Positions 1 to 7,426 of a DNA stretch of 20,514 bases are shown one piece after another (position 1 is the stretch's first letter; every line of letters begins with the position of its first letter). Both the position numbers and the translations under genes were made by a program. Source of the stretch: Phoronis australis. Its lineage: Eukaryota; Phoronida; Phoronidae. The notes under the pieces are model-generated. The model was given only the letters and a program-made list of their open reading frames with translations, made no database searches and was not told the origin of the DNA. Where the stretch lies: NCBI GenBank assembly GCA_002633005.1, contig NMRA01000599.1:1-20514 (forward strand), in the 5' to 3' direction.

Positions 1-80
1 AGAATGAAAGGGCCTTACCAGTTTTAACTACATGTTAAAACACTAACATGGTGTAACTAGTCCGGGTCAGCGTGAATCAG

Positions 81-103
81 TACTACTATTAGTACTAGTA
101 GTA
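81..103. repeat. Small inverted repeat, 8-bp arms
   Basis: TACTACTA (81-88) and TAGTAGTA (96-103) are perfect reverse complements around a 7-nt spacer, so the piece can form a short hairpin. Nothing nearby suggests a function. A second one, CTGTATA/TATACAG with a 1-nt centre, lies at 162-176. Confidence 0.5.
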
Positions 104-126
104 TTAGAACAAAAACTGAACAGCTG

Positions 127-240
127 ATCGAATTGTAGCCAGCCAGCTAGCTGTATGATGACTGTATATTATACAGCTTTGTACAAGGCTAATCGAATTG
201 AGGCTCTTCAAAATGATTCGGGTCCGATGTATGATGACTG
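127..240 (+). repeat. Degenerate local duplication
   Basis: Two words each occur twice in the same order. ATCGAATTG is at 127-135 and 192-200 (offset 65). TGTATGATGACTG is at 152-164 and 228-240 (offset 76). The intervening sequence is poorly conserved and the offsets differ, so this would be an old tandem duplication with indels, or coincidence for the shorter word. The 13-nt match is the stronger part. Confidence 0.35.
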
Positions 241-739
241 AGATCAGTCACCCATCAGTGAATGCTCTAAACGTGTATACGAGTCATTGAACATTTCACA
301 AACAGCACACTTACTGACTTATACTTGTCCATCCAAAGCCCAATATTGTTCATTTGTTGTAATGTAAAACCTTCACGAGTTCGAACATTCAGTCTTGTCC
401 TCATTGTTTCTCACCTATCGAACGAGTCGATTACAGGTACAAGGTTTGTTGGTAATGCCGCTTTTTGTACTGGCTAACACGTCTTTTTCTGAATCTCGTA
501 GAGCAGGACAACTGTGTTTCGCCTTCGGACGTACACTTCACAGATCTACCTCTCCCCGCCATTTGTATAAATTCTGTTGACCTCTAGATCTGTGGCTGCG
601 CATGCATTGTTGTAATGTTTATAATCTGTTTAGCGGTCGGGATACTAAATTCTTTGTAAACATTTCATTCGTTTGTAGTATTTACAACGATTTTTTTCAA
701 ACTTTTTGCACAAGTTGAAAGTTAATAACTTTTTGAACT

Positions 740-816
740 CCATGTCACATCAAAAAACCGGCTTAAACGGCGTTAAGAGGTGTTTTCTTCTATAACTCGG
801 ACCATAGGCCTTTAAG
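740..816 (+). repeat. 77-bp direct repeat, copy 1
   Basis: It begins CCATGTCACATC and ends CCTTTAAG. It matches 909-985 at 76 of 77 positions; the single difference is G782 against T951. The offset is 169 bp and similarity stops abruptly at both ends (GGACTGC follows this copy, GCTTTCG the other). It is not a simple-sequence repeat. A recent local duplication or part of a dispersed element are both possible. Confidence 0.9.
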
Positions 817-908
817 GACTGCAAAAACCATTGTTCGGATTGTTGTTGTTTTGTAAGATACAACTTTTGAAATTATTAGCTTTAACAAGAGCCCTAAAAC
901 AGCAAAAA

Positions 909-985
909 CCATGTCACATCAAAAAACCGGCTTAAACGGCGTTAAGAGGTTTTTTCTTCTATAACTCGGACCATAGGCCTTTAAG
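909..985 (+). repeat. 77-bp direct repeat, copy 2
   Basis: This is the second copy of the unit at 740-816, in the same orientation, with one substitution and no indel. The 92-bp spacer between the copies is unique in this window, although its last bases (GCAAAAACCA) resemble the bases just after copy 1. Confidence 0.9.
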
Positions 986-2702
986 CTTTCGAGAAAATCG
1001 GGAAAAACGTCGACGCACCTGCCCCTTTGACGAATCTGCGAAAAAGATTCTATACACTGCAACACATCGACTCGCTGGCTTCATTTAAAGCGGCATTTCC
1101 TAAGTATTTAGAATAGGTCTATGGTATTTAGTTGTCGAAAAAAATGAAATAAGCCACTAAGCTCATAGAATCGGTCTCATAATATTCCTCGATTACAGAG
1201 AGAAGTTGATTTTCGTAACAAATAAGAACTTAGACACTACTCATGCAACGACTCAAGTAAACACATTTATTGTGGTTAGCCACCTCTTGAATTGCGAATT
1301 ACTCGAAAATGGCGTATACACGCGTTGTCTTTTAACTTGAATTGTCTCATTCGACAACAACTCAAGATCGGATATGCGTAATATTTTGAAAGCAAAGTTC
1401 TACGTTTGAAACGGTCATAAACCTGCGGTCCACCCACAAAGTGAACTTAGCACTTACCGCTTTAAATCGTTTTCAACTTTATACTTAGGTGAGAAGTGCA
1501 TTCTGGGATTTACGACGAACTGATAGTTCATTCTTCGTTGAAACCACTACGCTCGACGCATAAAATAACACGCCGTGACAATTAGGCCAACTAGTAGCGC
1601 CTGATCTCAAGCAAAAACTGTCCATCATTTCTTCTGAAGCCCAGAAACCATCTTCAATTTCACTTAGGAGCAATACGAGATAAATTTCATAACGGAAAGC
1701 GATCTAAATCGAAAATGTTTTTTTTTGTCATGGAAGGGGGTTAATAGCCACTTTTAAGAATTAAACATTTACAACTCTAGCAATATAAATATAGCCGTCT
1801 AAATTCTGACGTTTTTACATAATTCAGCTTCATGAAGAAACCAAATCCTTTAACAAGGTAAGCAGACAAAAATTCCAGGTAACGCTGGACATTAGGCTCC
1901 ATGAACAATATAGTATACCGAAATGTGGGCCAGTCGAGAAACTTTTTAACAGCTGTACTGAAAATCAAATATAATTCGTGACGGGTTACGATTTTGCGCA
2001 TCATAACATTTCAGCATTACGTCGACAACACGTACAAGTGAATGTACGATTTGCACAATCTCGTGGGAAATTGTGTATGTATTACTGGCGGAAAAGTAAG
2101 ATCATGGACAGACAACTCGTAAAACTATGAATGACAGTGCAGGACTATTTCCGATTCTTTATTCTCCACACAGCAGTATCCTGTCACCGCATCGGCCACC
2201 GCAGAAACATCAAACCTTGGCTTTCTACATCTGTTGCTGTGGGTCCGTGTTCTGGCGTTGAAAATGAACACTTGCGCCAATTTCATTACACGAACTACAA
2301 AAAAGACCACTAAATCTGACGACATTGTATATATTTTTTTCCACAATTCCTTGGTGAATTACTCATATTTTTATTCACAGGGTCTTAGATTGTATTCCGC
2401 GAAAAGCTGAGGTCGGCCATATTGATCCATGCTAGTCCATGCTCTGACTCTGACTGAAAGGAGATGGAAAACCCTTCGGTCGCGTCCACGTTTACAAAAT
2501 CCTGTAAAATCCAGTTCTTTGATTTTATCATGAAACCATAGACCATTACGTAGTGAATAAATTAGTATTATATCGAGAATCTGTAGTGCAAAAGAAACGT
2601 GGCAAAACGATAAAGAAAATCGAATTCACAGCAACACAACATCGCGCAAACAACAACCCTTCTTGCTCACAACTAATTTAGGTCAACGTGGTGTTTGTGG
2701 TT

Positions 2703-2714
2703 TGCGCATGCGCT
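2703..2714. promoter_or_regulatory. NRF1-type palindromic site, probable core promoter
   Basis: TGCGCATGCGCT matches the NRF1 palindrome (YGCGCAYGCGCR) except for the last base. It lies 117 bp upstream of the Spen start codon. NRF1 sites are typical of TATA-less promoters of broadly expressed animal genes. No TATA box is obvious at a matching distance. The factor assignment rests on motif knowledge; its use as this gene's promoter is inferred from position. Confidence 0.55.
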
Positions 2715-2738
2715 TAATCATCAGCAATCCAAGTGAGA

Positions 2739-2756
2739 ATGATGCTGAATGTTTGA
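2739..2756 (+). other. Upstream ORF 1 in presumed 5' leader
   Basis: ATGATGCTGAATGTTTGA encodes a five-residue peptide (MMLNV) followed by a stop. It precedes the main start by 92 nt and would be in the mRNA if transcription starts near the NRF1-type site. It ends before the main ATG, so reinitiation would be possible. The transcript start is unknown. Confidence 0.35.
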
Positions 2757-2787
2757 AAATAGATTGCCTTCAAAATTTAGGCATACC

Positions 2788-2811
2788 ATGTTACTTTTGA
2801 AAATTTTCTAA
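2788..2811 (+). other. Upstream ORF 2 in presumed 5' leader
   Basis: This is an ATG in a fair context (ACCATGT: C at -1, no G at +4, A at -3) with seven codons before TAA. It is in a different frame from the main ORF and ends 19 nt before it. Together with the first short ORF it could reduce translation of the Spen product if present in the leader. Confidence 0.35.
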
Positions 2812-2830
2812 GACTGCGCTTTATTTTAAA

Positions 2831-2913
2831 ATGGTTCGTGAAACCAGATATCTTTGGGTATCGAATTTGCCTGAGAAGTGTTCAGAGGAAGAGATCACAG
2901 AACATTTTAAACG
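2831..2913 (+). CDS. spen: Spen-family protein (Msx2-interacting protein-like), coding exon 1
   Basis: This exon carries the first 27 codons plus two bases of the next. The peptide starts MVRETRYLWVSNLPEKCSEE and continues to EHFK, the characteristic N-terminus of Spen/SHARP proteins. LWVSNL (residues 8-13) is the RNP2 strand of RRM1. The start is well supported: an in-frame TGA lies at 2798-2800, no in-frame ATG lies between, the context is AAAATGG (A at -3, G at +4), and vertebrate SPEN starts at the same methionine. The exon ends CG|GTAAGT, a consensus donor in phase 2. Spen proteins are large nuclear RNA-binding transcriptional corepressors; the family binds RNA through four N-terminal RRMs and recruits corepressors through a C-terminal SPOC domain. 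Only RRM1 is in this window. RBM15-type short Spen proteins are the alternative, but the MVRETR start favours the long form. Confidence 0.93.
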
Positions 2914-3447
2914 GTAAGTTTTGGAAATTTGGAATTTCACCCCACCGATCGTTGTGTGGAAGACTGAGGTAGGACATAAGATACAGAATGAAGGATTGGT
3001 AGTCATACAGAAACTGATATTGGAATTCAACAGTTGGAGCTGGAGGATCTAGACATTTTCGTCGCCCTTTTCTCATTTGATATGTTTTACAAGCAAGAGA
3101 TCGGTTTAAGAAGGACAGACATACTGTTCTTTTCAAGGGAATCGAAGTTCTGTTGCAAAGTGAAAGTGTTTAGTTTTAATTTGTTGCACTGTATCGAAGA
3201 GAGGAAACAGATTGCGACAGGTTTAATGTCAGAAACTGAGTAATTCAGATATACTGAAAGCCCAAGTTCAGTTTGCATCCAAGAAACTGGATCTTCAAAA
3301 TGAGATACGTCATAGTCAATAGAAATGAGGTAGAAATACACTGGATAGTGGAGTGAAAGTTGTGCATTAGTCAATTTGTTTAAGGTCAAACTAGCATGAG
3401 TTATTTCTGGTCTGAGGTATTTAAAATTGATGGGGAGGGGTGTGCGN

Positions 3448-3468
3448 GGGGGGGGGGGGGGGGGGGGG
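3448..3468 (+). repeat. 21-bp poly-G run next to an N
   Basis: The run directly follows the only ambiguous base in the window (N at 3447) and a GGGGAGGGG stretch at 3432-3440. The cluster could form a G-quadruplex. The N indicates that the assembly could not resolve the homopolymer, so its true length is uncertain. The long minus-strand frame that reads through it as poly-proline is an artefact. Confidence 0.85.
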
Positions 3469-4892
3469 AGGCTGGTGGCAGTAATTCGTCAAAACAGGGT
3501 CACTAGCAGCCAGTTGTGAGGTGAATGTGGCTAAATTGGCAAGCCACGGCATTTTCACATCTAACCTTGATTGCATGAACTTTTGTGTGACTTTTAAAAT
3601 AAAGTTGGATACTTTGACTGAAAATGATGTCGACTGCCACTTCTTTTTCTTTAGTAGCAAAAGGCAGGTTTCAAACTGAGTTGAGACACAGTCCATAGTA
3701 CAGAGACAGTGGCACTGTTTGGGTGCAGACCAGAACCAACTATGGTCTGTGATTGGCCTGCAGTTATCAGCAATCTTTTTAGCAACTCTCATGACCACCG
3801 TTTATAGATGTTTTGTCGTTTATGGAAGTTTTGTGTAATTTATAAAACACTGAAATTTAATGTGACCTGTGAGGATTCAGAATGAACATTGTTTACTGCA
3901 TTTAAGATGGAAAAAAGATTTTTCTGGACAAACTCGTGCTTATCGCTGAATATTTTGATTTGATGCGATGCTGTTGGTGTTGTGAAGAAAAAAACACCTA
4001 GCAGTTACTCTTAATCACTGTGAAACACTTGATATTTAACTCATTTAATAGCTGAATATTGCAGTAGTTAGAAACACATTTATTGGTATTCTTCTAGGAA
4101 TTTTTGAATAGCAATAAGAAGTAGTTGCTAACATTAACATTTTATCTGTTTCAAAGGCTCACTAAACATATTTTTTTTCAAAATTCTATCAAATGATCAT
4201 TGCCTCTGGCAAACTATGGTGATTTTGAAGTTTAATTTTCTGAGAATTTCCTGAGAAACCTGGCAAATGAAATTCCACTTTTTTTCTGCCATGCTATGCT
4301 CTAACAGGAAGATCCTTGACCACAACATTCTTCAGGGTTGTCACCATGTAAAATTGATCACACATTCTATTTTCATCAAGGCCGTAGGAAATCAATATTC
4401 ATACCTAAAATAAGGCTGAAATTGTTGTGTCCAAAATGAAATTTACACGGTTCATGTGTTGTGAAATGTATTCATTTTGTAGAGAAGATAAATCTGAGCC
4501 TGTTAATACTCATCTCTTTATTTCACTAAAGCTTAAACTGATGTAACTCTGTAATTATGATTTACTATACAGCTTCAGGTTTAACTAAATTCAGATATTG
4601 TACGATTGGTTGCTAAATGTACTTCTTAAAGTCACATTGATATGGTATTGATTTTTGCTGCAAAAATCATTAGACCTCATTAGCATGTTGCCCAGCAAAA
4701 GCAGTTATGATCGCGCTCAATCATTTGTGTAGGGTAGTATTTTTCTTCGTGAATTAATTCCTCTTTGTTGAAAATGTGAGTTCAAATAAACATTCTTACA
4801 GAAACGTAAAAATGCTAATATTGTATCGTGAGACACATCTAGTGGAGCTTTTTAGGAATATAAATAAAAAGAGACAATGTACAAAGTTCGCG

Positions 4893-5741
4893 AGAGGCCA
4901 TCTTGGTTCTACATTTCCATATCAAGCCATGTACTATACTACTGTTTCACAGTATGAAACCTGAATATTACATTAGTAAGGCTGAGTGGTGACCTTGTTT
5001 GCTCAATAGGCCTGTGTAAAGACTGTGCTGAGCATTGGCTTACAATGGCTTCTTTGTTTGCTTCAACTCTAAAACTTGGGTGTTTGCTTTGTCTAACTGT
5101 GAGCATTTTGCTGTGACCTTCCCACCTTGTTGTTGGCAAGCTAATATGGCTGCTTTTAACATGGTGCCTGTTTGTGCTGAATTCCTTGGACACAACCAAA
5201 TACATCCCTGCTTGATACCCCCATCCAGTTGTGCAATAAATCCAACACAATGTGGTGTGCCACTCTTGTTCCTAAGTCCCTTTTACAGTACACTGCTTTA
5301 AGTTACATAAAATTCCTTTGTGTCCTAGTTATCCATCTTTAGTCTAGCTGTGGTATTAACAGTTGATGGTCTATTCAGCCTCTGGGCATATTGCCCATGT
5401 GAACAGCCTTGAATAGAGAAACAGCTCACAGGATGCAAGCATGCTGTGTAGCATACCTGCCCCCTGTCTGTAATTATCAATGTAGATTCCAGCCATGGCA
5501 TTTTAATCTCTTCCCAGATAGTCTGCAGGCCTGCTGGGCTGTTATTATCTGCCTAACTTGTTATTATCAGCATGAGTCATGCTCACATGTTGTGTGCTTG
5601 AACTTGGCCTAGTTGGCTGCCTGCCAAGCAGAGCTGGTCATAATGGCCATCAGTGTAGCATAAATGATGACTGGTGATTGATGGGCATGTTTGCCTGAGG
5701 TAGTGTTTGTGTGCATTAAAGGCTAATGAACATGGTCAGTC
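4893..5741. other. 849-bp CpG-free stretch
   Basis: No CpG occurs between the one at 4891 and the one at 5742, although the sequence is not unusually G+C-poor and is full of TG and CA. This is the footprint expected of long-term germline CpG methylation and deamination in a gene body. No coding sequence was recognised in it. Confidence 0.8.
4896..4906 (-). promoter_or_regulatory. YY1-like motif in intron 1
   Basis: GGCCATCTTGG is the reverse complement of CCAAGATGGCC and fits the YY1 core (CAAGATGGC). It sits beside the last two CpGs (4889, 4891) before the long CpG-free stretch. Motifs of this length occur by chance, so function is unproven. Confidence 0.3.
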
Positions 5742-6025
5742 CGGGATTATTGAATTTATTGGATGATGAAATGAATAAAGGAGTCATTGAACATGTTAAA
5801 ATACCTGAAGTAGCAGAAACAGAAGTTTATTTCTGCATTAAAATACCATTTGGATATATTTTAACACTAGACAATAAAAGACCCTGTCTGTTACACTCTC
5901 TGTCAATCATGCCTTTTTATTTCTGAAGTAAATTTAAAAGTCACTCAGCAATTGTGTTGTGTCCATATTTCGATCTTCCAAAATGCCATTGTGTAATTTT
6001 ATTATTGTATCTCTTTTTTCCAAAG

Positions 6026-6301
6026 GTATGGAAAGATTCAGAGTGTCAAACTACAGACAAAGCAAGAGGGTGAAAAGCCTGAAACCCATGCCACCGTAGC
6101 GTTCATGGACATAACATCAGCTGCAAAAGCCCATGGCGGTGTGAACAAAATTGATGATGTTACGTTACGGACTAGTTATCATGAGCCTTCGGCTATAAGG
6201 ACTCGTGAGCCTGAGGGTGGCCCTGCCCCGGCAAAGGACTCCCCAACCCAGCGCGGCACCTCGCAGGCTCGGGCCATCTTCAGCAAATATCCTGAGAAAG
6301 G
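6026..6301 (+). CDS. spen: Spen-family protein, coding exon 2 (rest of RRM1)
   Basis: This 276-nt exon enters and leaves in phase 2. The acceptor is a pyrimidine tract ending CAAAG|G and the donor is AAAGG|GTAAGT. With exon 1 it gives 119 full codons. RYGKIQSVKL (28-37) follows RNP2, then a loop rich in K, E and T. The RNP1 strand lies around ATVAFMDI (50-57): F54 is the stacking aromatic, but V52 and I57 replace the usual aromatics and T51 the usual glycine. Human SPEN RNP1 is similarly divergent, so RNA contact by RRM1 may be weak. AAKAHGGVNKIDDVTLRTSYHEP (about 60-82, split here only by description) matches the Spen helix 2 and last strand. Residues 83-119 are Pro/Arg/Ser-rich linker. The protein is incomplete: RRM2-4 and SPOC must lie beyond the window. 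Confidence 0.93.
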
Positions 6302-6374
6302 GTAAGTGATCACAAACGCCCTGTTTGGCCACATGGCTGGAGCCTGGGCCGCAGGGAGTGGCTTGTGATGCTGT

Positions 6375-7297
6375 GGAGTATTAAAGCTTTGGTGTACCAT
6401 GGATGTTTTTTGAGTGGAGTCTAGTCTCTAGTTTGTCGCCTGTACTACTACCACTGCCACTACTACTACTACTGTATACCCAGGGAGTATTCTTTGCCAA
6501 TATTGCCAAAACACTTTGCATGGAGTAACCGTTCTGTAGCAGGTAAAACACTTACTTTTCCGCCTAGCCAGTGGAGTATGTACTTTATAGCTTTGGAGTA
6601 CTTATTGTTGCACGTCATTAGTTTCTTTACGTTCCCGGTGGAGTACATCTCTTGCCAAACTGGACTAGATGTTCTATCCCACCCCCACCCTCTCGGAGTA
6701 CATCCAGCTGCAAACATTTCACACACTAATTTTGTTATTTCTCTTGTCGTCGGCGTAAACATCAAAACTTTATGTTTAGTAAGTCACTGCACACCACAGA
6801 AACATTTTTCACCAGGGATGGCGGGAAGTAAATTGTACAAACACTTGCCTTCATTCGTAAACTCTTGTCGGTCTTAGTAAACCGTATGCGGCTAACGACA
6901 GCATTTTCGCAATGACTTGAGTAGCTCGCTTTTTAGTCTAACTGTAACTGTTCATGACAGCAGTATGTTGTTGTGTCATGCGTGTTGTCGTAAACCCTGT
7001 TTCTTTTTTCGTTGTGGAGTATCCAATTCTAACTCTGACTGGTACAACCCTCTTTGGGTTACCTGCTGAATTTCAATTTCCTGGAAACTGTCTCCCGGAG
7101 TACTTGCCCATTTCCTTTGCACAGTGGTGAATACATAACAAAGACGACCTAAGTGGAAGGAGTAAACAGCGCAGTCAGCCTGGAGTATGGGAATGTTCAT
7201 GGATTACTGCAAAGCATTTGACAGTATAGATTTTTTTGCTCAGCCTTGTTAACTTGTCTCTTAGCTTGACTGAAGACGCTGCACACGATGAGGAGTA
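6375..7297 (+). other. Sense-strand cluster of GGAGTA hexamers (12 copies)
   Basis: GGAGTA starts at 6375, 6484, 6522, 6573, 6595, 6640, 6695, 7016, 7097, 7159, 7182 and 7292. About 0.2 copies per strand are expected in 920 bp. No TACTCC (the same word on the other strand) was seen in this interval. Spacing ranges from 22 to 321 bp with no fixed period, and flanking bases differ except for two GGAGTACATC copies (6640, 6695), so this is not a simple tandem repeat. The copies fall in all three frames of the local open frame, so they are not a protein repeat. The cluster begins 73 bp after the exon 2 donor. Role unknown; a splicing-regulatory array, a protein-binding array or the remains of a repeat are possible. 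Confidence 0.6.
6443..6473 (+). repeat. Imperfect ACT trinucleotide repeat
   Basis: A run of TAC/ACT units is interrupted by CACTGCC in the middle and ends in five consecutive ACT-type units. It is a short microsatellite within the GGAGTA zone. Confidence 0.8.
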
Positions 7298-7426
7298 AAT
7301 TGAAGTCTCCCTGTCCTGGTTGTGGATTACAATGTCACCCTGTACTTTTTGGATTACGTTGGCGACTTGATTACTCAAGGAACAAGAGGATTATGACGGA
7401 GAGGGACAGCGTCTCAGCTAGTAAAC
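6755..7426 (+). promoter_or_regulatory. Cluster of six GTAAAC motifs (forkhead-like core)
   Basis: GTAAAC starts at 6755, 6857, 6877, 6990, 7162 and 7421. All are on the sense strand and GTTTAC was not seen in the interval. Those at 6755, 7162 and 7421 extend to GTAAACA, the canonical forkhead-factor core. The copy at 7162 overlaps GGAGTA at 7159. About 0.2 copies are expected by chance in this length. The forkhead link comes from motif knowledge, but strict strand bias is not expected of a transcription-factor array, so an RNA-level signal is equally possible. Confidence 0.4.

Larger units (their letters stand above)
1..2700. other. Upstream flank, no gene recognised
   Basis: No convincing coding sequence is seen on either strand. 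The open frames are short (75 codons or fewer) and resemble no family I know. The DNA is A+T-rich but keeps CpG: I counted 21 CpG in 1201-1560, about what base composition predicts, against 2 in an equally long piece of intron 1 (4201-4560). It contains a 77-bp direct repeat, a short duplicated region near 127-240 and small hairpins, listed separately. It is most likely intergenic DNA upstream of the Spen-type gene, possibly with old transposon fragments. A noncoding 5' exon of that gene could lie here and would not be recognisable by eye. Confidence 0.6.
2914..6025 (+). other. Spen intron 1 (3112 bp)
   Basis: The intron starts GTAAGT and ends in a pyrimidine tract then CAAAG at 6021-6025. 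Joining the exons restores an arginine codon (CG|G) and the continuous RRM sequence HFKRYGKIQSVK. The interior is T- and G-rich on the sense strand and strongly CpG-poor. The open frames inside it are short and unrecognisable. Notable contents are a poly-G run at 3448-3468, a YY1-like site at 4896-4906 and a CpG-free stretch at 4893-5741. Confidence 0.9.

Noticed and set aside
361-390. GAGTTCGAAC word resembling a tRNA T-loop/B box
   Set aside because: No matching acceptor, D or anticodon stems can be folded around it.
3421-3798. 125-codon minus-strand open frame ending in poly-proline
   Set aside because: Its end is the translated poly-G/N run and the remainder resembles no protein; it lies within intron 1 and opposite to the gene.
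6494-6877. 127-codon plus-strand open frame, the longest in the window
   Set aside because: It has no recognisable domain, and the GGAGTA words inside it fall in all three frames, so they are not a peptide repeat. It begins 193 bp after a strong donor and lacks a promoter of its own.
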